Shown: positions 15,901 through 29,909, counted from the stretch's first letter. The stretch: 64,000 nt of DNA from Anisakis pegreffii (GCA_035041965.1 JAPYMA010000267.1:33233-97232); one strand, 5' to 3'. Made by a program: numbers and translations. The notes: generated from the sequence alone by a model not told the origin.

Positions 15901-16653
15901 GTTTTTGGCATTTCTGCGCCCTAAGGGCTCAAAATTTTATAGCTTCTTATTCTCAGCTGAAAACACTCGCTATTTGCCAAGATTATGGAAATCTTATGAA
16001 TATAACGAGTTATTTTTATTTGCGGTTGAAATGAGCTTTTCGTGGTTGTCGACTGATAAAGACTGGTGCCACACAGCTGGAAATTTTACGAGTTCAGGAA
16101 GAAATGGTTAATAAAATAACAAACGAACCAACCCATCATAATCATTAGCGATCGTGTAGTGAATGAGGAGTGAAACAGAAAGAATAAAAATCTGGCACAT
16201 TTTGGTTATGGAACACGACAGTAAGCAGCAGTAGTAGTAGCAGCAGATATACCCGTTATCAGCGAGATAGACAATTGCATACGGATGGACGGATGGATCG
16301 AGAGAGCACTACGCAGCTCAGTCATCGCACCTCCACACCGACTTGCTTCAATTTATACCGTAACTGCATCCAACCTCACTATCGTACTTCAATCTCGGCC
16401 ACAATTTTGACGACTCTTCTGAATCGAACAAGTAACAATATCTTCTAATGAAACGACGAAATCGTTTGTAAATTGCGCGAATACCGAATGCGTTCTTTGA
16501 GAGCATCGCGTTGCTTGTGAACAAGAAATTAACGCGAAATTCAGTCGACGATTCACTGTAAAACACGCTGAATTGCATCGAAACTACTGGAAGAAGGATA
16601 AAAATTGTCGAGAAAATAAATAGTTGATATGAAACAGCTAAACGGATTTGCAT
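949..16653 (-). CDS. UNC-49-like GABA-receptor subunit, copy 1 (5' part; 3' end off the left edge)
   Basis: Ligand-binding half of a Cys-loop ligand-gated ion channel of the GABA/glycine class, an inhibitory receptor subunit in the plasma membrane. Exons in coding order: 16565-16653 (putative signal peptide), 13434-13599, 10438-10545, 5792-5931, 3965-4047, 949-1083. Seen: [36 protein letters not shown] (loop D), [20 protein letters not shown] (loop A), the Cys-loop C-x13-C with FPMD, then ESYGYS (loop B) and FELPQFVL. The last exon stops one base into the loop C glycine codon, so M1-M4 must lie left of the window. These motifs match nematode UNC-49 as I remember it. The first exon is the weak point: it has a good hydrophobic signal, but its donor (GTTTTA) was chosen because it is the one that keeps the phase. 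Introns are 1.7 to 4.5 kb and hold only short unrecognised ORFs. Head-to-tail with copy 2. Confidence 0.85.
1146..1205. repeat. G-rich polypurine tract in an intron
   Basis: A stretch of G and A words including GAAGGGGGGGGGTGG, within the intron between the last two visible exons of receptor copy 1. Low complexity; no function inferred. Confidence 0.7.
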
Positions 16654-16699
16654 TTAGTTCAGTTTGAAAGAATTCTCACGGCCGTTTCAGCCGCAATCT

Positions 16700-17158
16700 G
16701 CCTCATGATTGAATTGGAATTACGAACGATCACTGCAGGCGCTAACATACTGAGGTGTTGGATGGGTGGGTATTCAATGAAACAATGACTGATGCTAAAG
16801 AATATCACACGTTCCAAAGCGAGTGGTCGTCAAGAACGACGAATTGAGGTAGATTACGGATGACTTGAATGTCATAAATGAATATTACGAATCGTGTTCA
16901 GGTGAAGAGATATGAGTGGAGAGGATCGAATAAAAACGAATAAAAATATGAAATGAATAAATGTTACAATAGAACAATTGCGTGCTGGCAGCTGGTTGTC
17001 AGTCAGAACGAAGTGGTCAATCCGACTAAAACAACTGCTTTACCTTTCAACAGCATCACAGTCGTTATGCTCACTACCCACTGAGTCGAGATGGAGAAAG
17101 GATGGTATGGATGAACGATTGCAAGAACTGACGGCGGCAGTGCAGTTAGTTGCTGCTG

Positions 17159-17192
<34 letters not shown>

Positions 17193-20100
17193 AAAAAAAC
17201 ATAGGCCACCGAAATAAGCCTGAAGGATTGATGAGGGGAGGAGCTAGACCAGGCTAGTCAAGCAAAAGCTTTTCAAGAAGCACCAGAAAGAAGCTGCAGG
17301 CCAAGAGACAACAAACCAAGGACCACTCGATCATAATACTTATCAAACGCCACACAATCAACCAATGTCATGCACGAGATATTTTTAGACAAATCGCAAT
17401 TTGGGACGAGAACTGCAATGGTGTACACTGAATTTCTTGAAGTAATCTCGTTGAATGACGCTTTTTCTTTTTACTTTTGTTCGATTAGTTCAAATTCTTT
17501 GATGGGCTTGTATAGCCTTTAAAGTGTTGCATATAATGTAGACCAGATTGCAATTTCAGTAATACGTCTATCGATAAGATTATACGCTTATTCGACGATC
17601 AGAATTTGACATGAACTTATGCAAACACTAGGCATTTATGTCCTTCACGGCACAATTTTTTCACAACTTTCAACAACCTTTGTGTCAGAATTTACCACTT
17701 TTTTTCTGTCAAAATTCGATATGAATTCATCTAATAGTTTATGAAATCAGTCGTCGAGTTGTAGAAATGCCATCGCCTAGCCGAATATTAATCTCGAATA
17801 ATCGGTGATCGCTTTAATCGGTGGCGATGAGACCACTCAATCACGAATTACCAGAAATGAATGTATAACGATGGTGATCAATAGCAGGAATATTCGTAAA
17901 ACTGTGCTGCTTCACTTAGTGCTTACAACGTAAGCAGAAATTTTTGTGCTGTTCTTGCTCACTGCTCATGAGTTTCGTCAGAGTTGCTCGCTGATTATTG
18001 CTCCTTACCGGTAGATACGTACAGCAAGTCGGTGAAAATTGCATGTTTATGACGACATTTTAAACATTATTCAGGTATTTACACAAGTCAAAAAACAATC
18101 TTGCCATTAGAAATGCATTTGAGTGTTGATAGCGTGACGTAAATTATCCGGAATGGGATTGTTCTGCACCATTCGCTTGGCGATCATTATTTTTGCTCAT
18201 TTATAATTTTTTTTGGCTGAATACGATCATACGATCATTATTTCTGCCGAATTTCCAATAATAGCTTTTATCGAGCCCAAATTTCACCCAAACCAGCAAT
18301 TTCCGAACCACATATTAAGTAGATTACATGAAAAGACATTTATTCTTACCTTTGCTTTCATTGGTTCATATAATAGTGTATTGTAGTTGACGATTAACCA
18401 CTATTGGCGTATTTAATGGTTAGTTTAGCACTAATATACATCAAAGATGAATTTCTTAGGTTCGAACAATTTCATAATATCACTTCAGTGAACCCTGAAA
18501 AGGTTTGCATTGTCGTTCAATCGGCGGCTGATTTGCTGAAGACAAGACAACACGAATGAAACCGAGCCTGTAGTGTGCTGCGGAATCTGATTAATGTGTT
18601 AATGTTGAGTTCACTATCAACATTGTATGAACTCCGATGGTATTTCATTGGGTGCTGATTGCACAGATTCGCTTGATTCATCAGCAAAGTAGAAATCTTT
18701 GCTCAGTTCCTTCATCAGAACAACAAAATCAATTAACCAACTCACATTGTTTCTTGAGACAGCCCTGAATTAATTCATTTGGTAATTCGATGTGAGTGCT
18801 GCATTCAGTCTGATTCAGCATACTGAACGGGCTCTGAGACAAAGACACACACCCTTCATACAAAAAATTTTTTCGATGAGGTCCTCGAGATTAGTGCAAA
18901 TCAAATACGGAAGAGTAGATAGCATGGAATTCTTTATCGATCAGTTCACGGCTGATAGGATTTCAACTCACTGAACCATACACGCACAACTTTCAATCAG
19001 CACAGATTCTATTGACACCTAGACATTCTTCAAAAATCATCTTCAAGATTGATGAATATGAACTTTCAATCGACTCTGATCAACTAATTCGATGTTCAAG
19101 CTCGTAATTTTTTCCAAACCAGCAAGCGCAACGCTTGAATGTGGCAGTATAATTGCCTCTTCTGCAGCTGGTCGAGATAACTTTGGTTGTGACTTTTTTA
19201 CGATGATTGCATGCTGATAAACATCGTTAAAAAACGCAAAAAATTCACCACTACGAACAAAATAAATTCTCAACTTTGCAATCGATTTGTAATCATTCCA
19301 TGCAGTGACCACGGGCCATATGATCAAAATCTTAAATTGCATTAATTTATAAGATCACTATTGAAAAACCAATAGAATTTGGAATTTTAAGCATTTGTTC
19401 TAAGCAGAATTTGGAATTTTAGGCATTTTAAGCCAGTATAACTGTTACTGCAAATATAATTCGTATGATTTAATTGTCACGCATTCCTCATGTTAACTCG
19501 ACCATGTTCCCCAATATAGTTTATCATCTATACAAGCGATTATCGTATTCCTTTCATCGCAGCTGTTTCAGCAATCTCCATTCACGTTTTCCTCTTTGCG
19601 CTCGAGTACAAATTTTGTATCGAAAGTGAATAAAATTGTTGAATAGAAAATTGCCGTATAAATTGTCGTATTCTATACTGTTCCTGTGACTTTCATTCAG
19701 CAAATCCGAATGCAAACATTCATTATCATGTTAGACACTGATTCGATGCATTAAAAGATTCAAAAGCAGGCTAACTATCAAATTTAATAAAGTCGCGCAA
19801 TTTGAACTTAATGTTGTACAACAAGCATTGATCATGTAATTTGAACACACTCAAACTATTTATATCCAACAAAACTAATCTATGACTGCTGCATTGCACA
19901 CAAGACGATGCACACATCACAAAGAAAAAATTATGGATTTCACTCTTTAAGAAATTGAAGTTAATAAGTGCTATTAGTTTTTCGATACGTTACTAGTCTT
20001 GAAAATGTTTAACGGTTGTTAATTTGATGCCAAATGGCCATCATCGCACAAAAAAAAAGAACACTTTAAAGAAATCACTCAACAAGAACAAATCCATCCA

Positions 20101-23100
20101 CTCATCGTGTCACATTTCAATCAAAACTCGTCATACATTATTCCTTCACTACACACCCATACACTCGTACCGCACACGCAATTCATACGTCAAAGTGCTT
20201 GTTAACAACTGAAAACGATTCTGCGTGATCATTAGAATCAGCTTAAATGCTAGATTCGATAGTTATCGGTGAACACCAATCATTCCAGGACCTAAGAAAC
20301 ATTTCGGGTTTTATGCTTTCCCAAAAAAATCTGCAATCTCACGTCATAATCTCACGTCATTCGCATATCGAAATATGGATAGTCAATGACTCATTTTATT
20401 TCTTAATTCTTCAGATTTTTCTGAATAATTCTATGAATGATTGGTTGAATTCAGAATAAGCGACCTTCGAAATACCAATATTTTTCATCGGTTTTCCATC
20501 TTTTTTCGCTAATTCATTTACTTCATCTGTTTACTTAATCAACTAATTAATGCACATTTCATCCATAAGCCTTTAAATAAGCAATTTTCTCTTTTAAGAT
20601 TCGCCTTCAGTTGTGAAGGAATGCAAATTTGTGTGTAATCATTTATTCATGAAATTCGATGAGAAAAACGATTCAAGACAATGATGCGTCACGTATGCGT
20701 CGGTTTGCAGTTTAATGAAGCATTCATCTCGCTCATATGGATGCAATCGCTATCCGTCACTTCACTTCACTAAACAAGACGTATATTCAAATTTCGCTCA
20801 ACGCTATGCTCATTTTTTCCACAGCAATGGAGTGATGAAGAGCGCAAGGTGAGTTGGTATTAATTAAGTGTCCAATAGATTTCAAAACAAAAATGCCATC
20901 GCAGAGAAAAATGTGATACATAGAAAATTTCTGTTGAATGCAAAAAAAATGGAGGGGATGTGACAAAATCGTATCGCAAAAATTGTGCTATGTTGTATCT
21001 TGTGAATAGGTTGTAAATCGCTGAGGAGCTGGATGAATTAACAAAACTGCGTGTACTTTCGACAACGCATATCCCTAGTCACTATACTGAACGTCAAAAC
21101 TGAGCCTCAACGGTCCGTATGATCAGATCTTATTCTTTTCCGTATTCTCCTCAATCCGTTCGAAATGTGCTATGCATTTGCTGATAAAGAACGCACATCT
21201 CCGGGTCTTTTGGGGAGTTCAGCAAAACACAGTATCGAAACGTTTAAAATTTTCGAATCTGGGATTGAGTCAAAAAGGAATGAATATGAAAATAGAGCAC
21301 AAGATGAGAAATAAATGAAGAAACAAGTGAATTGAACGAAAATATTTCTCGTCGATCGAAGTGACAAGTCAACGCATAAAAACAATTGGCCACCTAATGA
21401 GGCAATTCATTCTTTTGTTTTTTGTTAACCATTTGAGAGCATCGATTTGTAGTTTCGTTCCAAAATCGAGGAACTGATTGCTTGATGAAAGATGAACACT
21501 GCAATAAAAAACGAAAAAGTACGTCATATTTAGAGTACCAAATATATTCGTTGAATCGTGACCATAAGAACAAATCAGATTCATCCGACATACACATCGT
21601 CATTTACCCACAAAATTTGAAGGGACGGGAATTTGTCTCACTCTATGCAGTAGATTCGGAAGAGTCATGCACGCATAGATTGAGCGGGCAAAATGTCATT
21701 CTGTTCAACTTTGAGCTCTACACCAATTTCTGTGAGAAAGTCGCTATGTTGTGTTTAGAACCGATCATGCAGGAATGGACCAGATCACGTAGTTTGTTAT
21801 CGCTAGGCGATAGCTGCTGGTGAAGTCAACTTTCGAATAGTTATTTTAAAGTTCGAAGCTTGCCTATGTTTCAAAAGCAGATGAGCGTGTTTGAACACGT
21901 AACTTATCGCCATTTGTCACAAAACTCAAAAGAAACGTTTCTTGAGCAAACATCAAACATTGCTAACAAAATTATGAGTAGAGCTCAGATAAGGTAGAAG
22001 AATATTAATGAACGCATCATCGATTCAGTGAAAGCTATAGAAACTGAACACAATTACACAAAACAGCTATTCATTCATGCGTGCATATGTCATTGTGGTG
22101 ACGATCTTAAGAAGCCATCAGCCGTAAATGAAGAATGAAGAATTGACAACGTTGATTGATGAGCCTAATCCATATTTTGCGCGATATTAACAGAAAATGA
22201 ATTTTGTGATTTGTGATAATAGTTTTGCAAAAAAAGAATTCATCAAGTAACAGATAAAGATATGAGGACAAGAAACACTGGATATGAGGAAATTGACTGA
22301 TGATGGAGAGGCGATAAGTGACAGGTGAATACAAGCACAAGCAAATGCAATTATGATAATAGTGCTAATAATAAAGATAATGATGGTGAGGTGACAATAC
22401 CATCAACAGGAACGACAGCATTGATGGTGATTGTAGTAGCATTAGAAAGCAGATTCAAATCGTTCACCTAAGCCATCTCTTAAAGTATCCATGCGTCAGC
22501 AGCAGCAACACAACTAACGAACGTCATCAACAATCAGTCGTCACAACTTAGTAACATTTAACACGTCTATGCATCCATCATCCATTCAAACAACTCACTT
22601 CATTCATTCCTGATTGTTTCACTTCAAATTTCGTGTTCATTCATATCTTCGAGAGTGTGGAATGCATCAACGCTTATGCATGCAGAAACGAATAATCCTT
22701 TGAAGATTCACTTATCCAGTGTATTCTTTTCGTGCTTGAGTAACACTCATTCTTTGCATATAACACATCTATCGTTCTCGCTGACAAAGCCAACTGAATA
22801 TCATCTCAGAGTGCACCTTATCATATGCACAATCAGTCCGCAGTGAATATCGTCCACCTGAACAGATATCAATATTGTAATGATACACATCACTTTTGGT
22901 CGAGGTGATCAATTACAAATGGAACCCAATAATGCGTTGGCGCAATTCGTTGTGCAATATTTGTTGTATATCAAGCTTGGGTTACTTATGTGGCATTTGC
23001 CCATTCGCTGTTTTGAATTTTTGGCATTGCATAAATTGAGGATTGAATGAGTGAATAGATTCATATCAACTCCATAAAATCAAATTGTGAATTAATATGA

Positions 23101-26100
23101 TTGTAGTTGACGACATTGCTATACAAAATATCATCACATGCTTAGCGAACATTCATTTTTGATATTTATTCCAGCACACCGTTTTGGCATCACTGATTCT
23201 TAACTGATATCAGTATGTGGAACATTTGGGGATTGCGATGGGATGCTTCTTCATATACGACCTCAAAATACCAACCTTTTTAAGAAGGAACTTGCGATAA
23301 GGCTCAAAATGTCTTGAAATTTGGAAGAATCAAATAATTAAAAAGATGAGATTCTCTGTCGTTCTCGATTATGCGATATGCTTTATTGAAGGATCACACA
23401 AATCGAGGTGGTTTAATGTTCACTGATCACCTACGAATTAGGCGTTCTGTCAAATGTCATTGAATTGATCATCGATGAGGTTACGTCGTTCCGAGCGAAT
23501 TTTTCCGACGAATTTAATGCATAATGTGCAAAAAACTACTTATATAAAGCTTAAAAAATCGGGAATGTTGAGTATTCATCATTGTTAAACATTCATTCGT
23601 CGCTAATGGAAATTGAATGCATCAGAATAAAGATTTGTGCAGAGTGATTGTAAGAGTAATGCTATTTCTACACAACATTTGATTTATCCGTGATTTATGG
23701 TGTACAATCATTGTAGGAGAATGAACATGTTATGTGTTCTGAGTGATTTTTTCTAGATGCATGCAGATAAGTGAATATGAGTTTCTATAAATAATTGAGC
23801 ATACTTGATAAATGATCAATCACAACTGGTCATGACAAGGCGATCATTTCAACAGGATCTTCAACATCATAAGAAATGCCTTGCTTTCAAGGTGAATTCG
23901 TAATTCGTATCTACAGCTGGTAATTCGTATCCAGATGACTCAAAATCTGCAGAGGAATGAATCTTTGTCGCTAATGTACTCGCTATGTTTTCACTGGTTT
24001 TATGTTTCCGCATGTCGCTCTATCGTGTATTCTGATGAGAAACGGCTGGAAATTTGATAATTTCCTGTTTAAATTGCCAACAACTTGATTTTGTGCACAT
24101 TTCAAGTGGATTTAGACAACTGATGAAATCCTTGGCTTTGCAGCTTCCTTGCAGTTTTCCTAAGATCAAAACACTATCGTTATGGATGTATCGTTTCATC
24201 AATATGAACGGGTCAGAAGTTTGGAATACTCGTCTCTAGTTCCATGCTTGCGCGACATATAAATACTCACCTGTTCCGAACACTGTTCAAATACATCAGC
24301 CACAATAACGACCGTTCTTCAATAATGATCACGACAAAGTCACTCCTTCCTTTTGGCTTCACACTTCAGATGCATTAATGAATGCTCGTTATTCGATCAG
24401 AAAATAGTTCATTCGAATTGCATTCATTCACATCAAAATGTTCACGATCGAGTGCACACTCCGTAGTTCGAAACGTACCGTGCCCATTTTTAGTCAGTCT
24501 CAACTTGATGCTATTTCTTGTTAAGTAATGAAATTCGGAAAAGAATGAACATGTCGTACTCGTTGGCTAAATGCTGATTGCTGCTCTACTGGAGCATAAC
24601 AATTCGATAGCACTAGCTTGCCTTTGTTTTGCAGAATGGTCGTTCGGATTTTCCTTTTTTTCGTGGATTTCATTCTGCACTGAAACTTGACTCCCAAACT
24701 TCTCTCGAAATGAATGACGTAAGTGTAAAGAACAATGATATTATTAACAAAAAATCCTCTTTATGAGACACATACTCGTGTTTGAATCACATGCTCCACA
24801 AACTAAAAAGCCTAACTGATTCTCATCGAAACGAACGAATCTCATAAAACTTTTGAACTGCGTTGAAAGTTTCATGTTGAATAAAAGAAAAACAACAGTA
24901 AAATATGCAATTGTACAGAGTTTAATTATAATACACATAAATGATGCAACTAGAGGGCTGTGGCAGCGCAGTGTTGAGTATGTGTTGTAATTGTGTGTTG
25001 AAGTGTCTTTTGACAATTAACATTCATAATGAATCGTTTAGAATATTCATCGAAGCAATTCATTTTCACCATCATCACCATTATTTTGAGAACAAATCAA
25101 TGCGTTCAAACCAACCGAATAATCAACTATCACAGAGAATATCCCTCTTGCTGGACTAGTTATAAGTTAATACTAGGGACTGAGTGAATGAATGAACAGA
25201 CAGCGATGGATTTCCATATTCTTGCATCGAATCAGCTAATTTATCTACTCACAATGGATGATGCGTAGAAATGTACTTACATTGTCTTCAGCATCTCAAA
25301 AACATATGCGCAAATGTAAAAAAAAAAGCAATTAACTTGCCGTTATGAAGCTACAACAATATTACTGCAATAAATATTTTATTACATTTTTATCGCTATC
25401 GCATAGAGGTGAAGTCTTAAGGAATGTGATTACTTGCTAACTAACACTAAGTGATTTCAGTCGTCGGTTTCTTCAGATCATTCAACGAAATGTGTGATCG
25501 GTCTGATGGTTGCTAGCTCATTAACGAACAAATGAAAGAATGAATTTATTTGAAGCGATAGTCAACATCACATTTTTAAGAAGAAATACAAAAAGGAACA
25601 AATTACAAATGAAGTGCAGATGGATGCATTGCAATTACACATGAAACGATCATCAATTACACCATCAATAAGTTGAACGTTCTCCATTTTTTTTAGCCAT
25701 AATGATGGATTCTTTTATTGTCGTAACATCATCTCGATTATAACAATGCTAACTCATTGTTGGATGTTTTTAGATTATGGATGGTCATTATCAAATTGCT
25801 CAAAATCCATAAGGAAGCGTAATGTCTTTCTAATGCACTAACCAGAACAATTATGACTAGAGTTTTGGGTTTAATGTAGACGTTAATCAAGTTAATTCTG
25901 CATTGCTTTCTTGTTTTATTAAGAACTATCAAATATTGCATATGACTCAATTCAATGAACTTATTACAATCTTTCATCAAAAGAAAATCCCTCATTCATA
26001 TCAACGATCACTGATGTCACCACTCAACATACTTCCGAAGGAGGAAATGAGAATTCATCCTGTTCAGCTTATCAAAGGCTTTAAGCACTCTAAAATTCTC

Positions 26101-26840
26101 ATTAAAAATTCCGATTTTCAATCATTCCATTCTCTTTAAATTCATTATTTCAATTCAACCGTTTCAAATTCTTCGATCAGACAGGAACGGAGCAAAGTGA
26201 AATAAATGACATTTCAAAAACATTTCAGTTCATCAGAATTCAAGAGAAAAAAATAGACTCGACATTCACAATGCATTAAAATCGTCATCGGAATACAACG
26301 ACGCATTGATTTGATGGTATCATTGAAAATGAGCAAACTTATCCAACGAATCAAAATGGCTGTTGTATTTTATGCTTTATTGCACTCAAAATGTACAGGC
26401 ACTGAATCGTATAATCAAGCAGTTATTCGATGAATATTTTCAGTAGCATTTAGATGACGATCCGTCCGGAATTCGTTGTGCATTTTCCTCGATGTTTTTG
26501 CACTTGAGAGCGAATAAAACGGTCATGACCGACTGCATCTAAAGTAGAATTTGTAAACTTTGTTGAGCGATTTGTTCATGGATAAAGTTCATGGATTAAT
26601 CAGTTACGATATTTGCGATTTCCGTCTGCGAATCTAACTGAAGCTATGGCACATCAATTTTAACGTTCTATTCGGAGTAGTTCTTATCAAGGGGATGAAA
26701 AGCTTCTGAAAAGCTTTTCGTAAATCCCTCAAGAGCGTTTCGCTCATTTCTTTAGTCGATAAGATCGAATGAAGAAATGAACACGATGAAATGCTGCGTA
26801 TATGATGCGATGAAAAACTTTTGCGTGCAATATATCAATT
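16700..26840. other. Ten-kilobase region without a supportable gene
   Basis: Both strands were scanned for exons with splice signals and recognisable protein. Only short AT-rich ORFs occur, such as 19043-19342 (minus) and 21482-21823 (plus), with no recognisable motif. It separates the two receptor genes and would be expected to hold the promoter of copy 1 and the 3' flank of copy 2. The GCT microsatellite is the only clear structure. Confidence 0.6.
17149..17190. repeat. GCT trinucleotide microsatellite
   Basis: About 13 GCT units with one interruption (CTACTGCT). The plus-strand frame through it would give poly-alanine, but no flanking splice or homology evidence makes it coding. It lies just upstream of the putative first exon of receptor copy 1. 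Confidence 0.9.
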
Positions 26841-26841
26841 A

Positions 26842-27475
26842 TTTCGTGTCGATGAGTTGAATAATTCCGTTACAAGTCATGCTTGACATAGAAGCGTTTT
26901 TCGGTAGTTCACAACTGCATTCAGACTCACCATCAAACCTGACCTGAAATGAAGCGTCCTGTCCCGGCTGTAGTCTTAAGCCGGCGATTACTGCATATGC
27001 TTTCAAAATAGTTTTGACGATTCTCATTGATAAAAAGTTAAAATAATGTAGTCTCGTATTGGTAAAGAACTCCTGCGGACTGTCCATCAACAATACAAAT
27101 TGCAATTGAAGCTGACATTGGATTCGTTGAAGGAACACCTCAGCATGCATCTGATTCTGAAATTCTTTTCTGCAATTAACGAAGCGATGTCCTTTTTGTG
27201 ACCTCTTGCTCTCAAGAACTTCTTTCCACATCCAATTCAATCCTATAATAGCATCGTTTTTCAATGGCTTGAAAAAAAATCCACGAAAATTGTATCCACG
27301 AAAATTCGGATCAACAGTTCAATTTCGTGGAATTGAATGACACAGATCTCGGGAGAAATTATATGCACAGTTACCTCAATCATCGCATTGCAGTGTACGG
27401 TGTGCAGTCCACATACTTTCAAAATATTATATTTCTCGCTGTTATCAAATTTAAACCGTATTCCGTTTGAAGTGC
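26842..27475 (-). CDS. Possible two-exon hypothetical gene downstream of receptor copy 2
   Basis: Two open stretches that could join in phase 0. The first, about 27372-27475, ends at a GTAACT donor and reads ...NSEKYNILKVCGLHTVHC... The second starts after a TTTTTTTCAAG acceptor near 27270 and stays open for about 140 codons to a stop at 26842, with six cysteines including CSC. It starts about 160 bp after the receptor stop on the same strand. I recognise no family. No convincing start codon or signal peptide was found, so it may be part of a 3' UTR or a chance open frame. An alternative donor inside it (GTGAGT after ...SFQVRFD) suggests a different splice form. Confidence 0.22.
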
Positions 27476-27636
27476 TGATGTGAGCGTTTGTGTAGTCAAA
27501 AGTGTACGATCACGATTGGTTCAGCGATTCCTTAGTCAACAAACACTCTTCGTAGCTTTCTCTCAACAACCCAAAACGCACTCGAGTGTCCCCTCAATGC
27601 TAACACAGCAATCCACTAATACGTCGTGCTGAGTGC

Positions 27637-29909
27637 TCACGAAAAATCGTCCATTTCCACTTGCGTGCCACTGATATTGTAGAAATATATCCAATAAATT
27701 AGATTGAATATGACAAAAACCTAAAATGAACGATATCTTCCAAATGAACATTGCTCAACAATGTTCCACTAGAATAATGTTATAACTCTCATAAGAAGTC
27801 ACACTCAAAATTAAAGTTTCAAGTTCAGTGGGAATCTCCGTTGAAATGTAGTATAGATTAGGGCGTTTCTTTTCCGGTGTGCGTTACAGCTATACCAAGA
27901 GCTTGGTGAAAGTTAAAGAACTGACGAGAGGAAACACTGATCTAGAGTATTTGTCGATTTCACTTGGTCGAATATTGTAACCATAACAGGTGATTACGGC
28001 TTCATCGTCGTCTTCAGGCACTGCGATTGTTCGTGGAGGAGGTGGAACTGGTGAAGATGGTGGGACTGGGCACTGACATTCACCCTGTAAATGCATAATC
28101 ACTACTGCTTTCAGCACGTTTCTTGGTTTCGATAGAGCTGGATATCATTTGAAATAACGATCATATATGTTCAAAAGATAAAACTGAAAGGTTATTGAAG
28201 TATGCAGATACGCAAATGAGACTCTATGACTTGATTAGCACATCTTGAAGAAATCTACAATTAAAAGTGTGTTCATGAAGGATGTATTGGTCATAAGGTA
28301 TCGTCAACAATGTTTTGATAAGATGTGCACCTCTTTGAGCAAGACCGGTGGTTTTGGTAGATTGCCATTGTAAAGATTTGATTTAGCATCCTTTGAGGAA
28401 TAGAACGGCTGATAGAGGTGATCGGCTGTGAATGTGGGCAATTGAGTGGTGGTTGATTTGGATGTGGATGGTACCGAGGCCATTGCCAGAGATAAGGAAC
28501 GATCTGTTCGATACGGCAACGATACTGCCCTGAAGAGAATGCTAAAGCAAATATACAACGAAGCTGATAAATGAGCAAGATTCCAGCTGATTCAGTATGT
28601 CGAGGGAAGCATTATATCATAGTTTGTACTGAGAAGTTGAGACAACTTTGGACAATCTTCTTTTTATTGATACAGTGAGATGCTGATTCGATCAGTTAAT
28701 TTTGAGATTCAGTTAAAAAGTTTGCTGAATAATGAACCTGGCAAGTGATTTTTAGAGCTTCATTGGTTCAACAAGATTAAGTTAACCTCAAGGGAACATC
28801 CTTTAAGATTTTTTTCAACAATATTCTAGTCTTGTGCTTCACTCATCGGTTATGGTAATGATTATTCACCTTTCAATTGTATGGGTTACTGGGAATGCAT
28901 AAAGAAATCTGATCTCATACACTGAAAATGTTGCTCCTCTGGTGATCAAATGAGTACTTTTGTGAACAATAAAAGGATTCAAAATGTTTGTGATGAACCT
29001 CGAACGTCTTCGACGAACCACTAATTTCATACGCTTAGCAATATATCCAACAGCTGCATATTCGAGCAAAGCACTGAACACCATCACAAAAGAGACACCT
29101 AAACTCATCAAAACTTCACCCAGTGAAATTACAAAATATCCACTTCACAGAAGAAATATGTAAAAATCGTTGCATAACAATTCGATAGAATAATTTGAAC
29201 GAGTGCAAAATGGCACCAAAAATTTTTTCAATGATAAAATTCGACGTTGCACTCTTCCAATATCTTTTTTCCCAGTTTTACAGATCTGAATTTTGTTGTC
29301 TGTTGCTGATCAGCTGAGGAGAACATGTCAATGAATTTCCAGAGTTGGAATATACAAGGCACAGTAGATCTATCGCTCAACTGTGTTGTTCCCGTGTTGC
29401 GTTAGTCAGACATTAGACTTGAGTAAATTTTTGGATGGTGCTTCCAATTGTGAGCGTTTCATTGCAATTCTTACGAATAAAGGAAAACGAAAATTACTTC
29501 AAAACTCCATGAAATAACATACCCAGAAATATATCGATGCTCTTCACGTACGACACTTTTGGCATTGTTGCCTATAAATAAATGATGATAACCGCATGTA
29601 AAAACAAACTGCAATGATTTGAATAGTGGAACACTGGAATAATGTGTTGAATTGTTCAAGGAGTGATTGAATTCAAGAGGAGAAAATTCAATTAGAAAAC
29701 AACACATACATTAGTTGTAGTGGTAAGTGTAGTCATTGTGAGTACGGTCAGTACTCCGAGAGCCACTCGCGCTGGAGTCGCATCACGACTGAGCCAGAAG
29801 GACACCCATGATATGACGACGATCAAAATGGATGGTAAGTAGATTTGAATGATGTAAAAACCGATATTACGACGGAACAAGAAAACGCACACCAATCGCG
29901 AGTAATTAC
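27637..29909 (-). other. Channel domain of receptor copy 2 (M1-M4 exons)
   Basis: Six exons encode the pore. 29710-29909 carries M1, the M1-M2 linker (SRDATPARV) and all of M2. The 49-bp exon 29523-29571 carries the M2-M3 linker [15 protein letters not shown], whose KVSYVK pattern is typical of GABA/glycine receptors. 28870-29098 carries M3 and the start of the cytoplasmic loop (RRRRSR). 28331-28529 and 27926-28084 complete the loop. 27637-27720 carries M4 and the stop (27637-27639). The PAR motif before M2 is the known signature of anion-selective channels. Confidence 0.9.

Noticed and set aside
16978..17217. ORF ending in poly-alanine
   Set aside because: Created by the GCT microsatellite; no support outside it.
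19043..19342. 99-codon minus-strand ORF between the receptor genes
   Set aside because: No family recognised and no splice-consistent neighbours.
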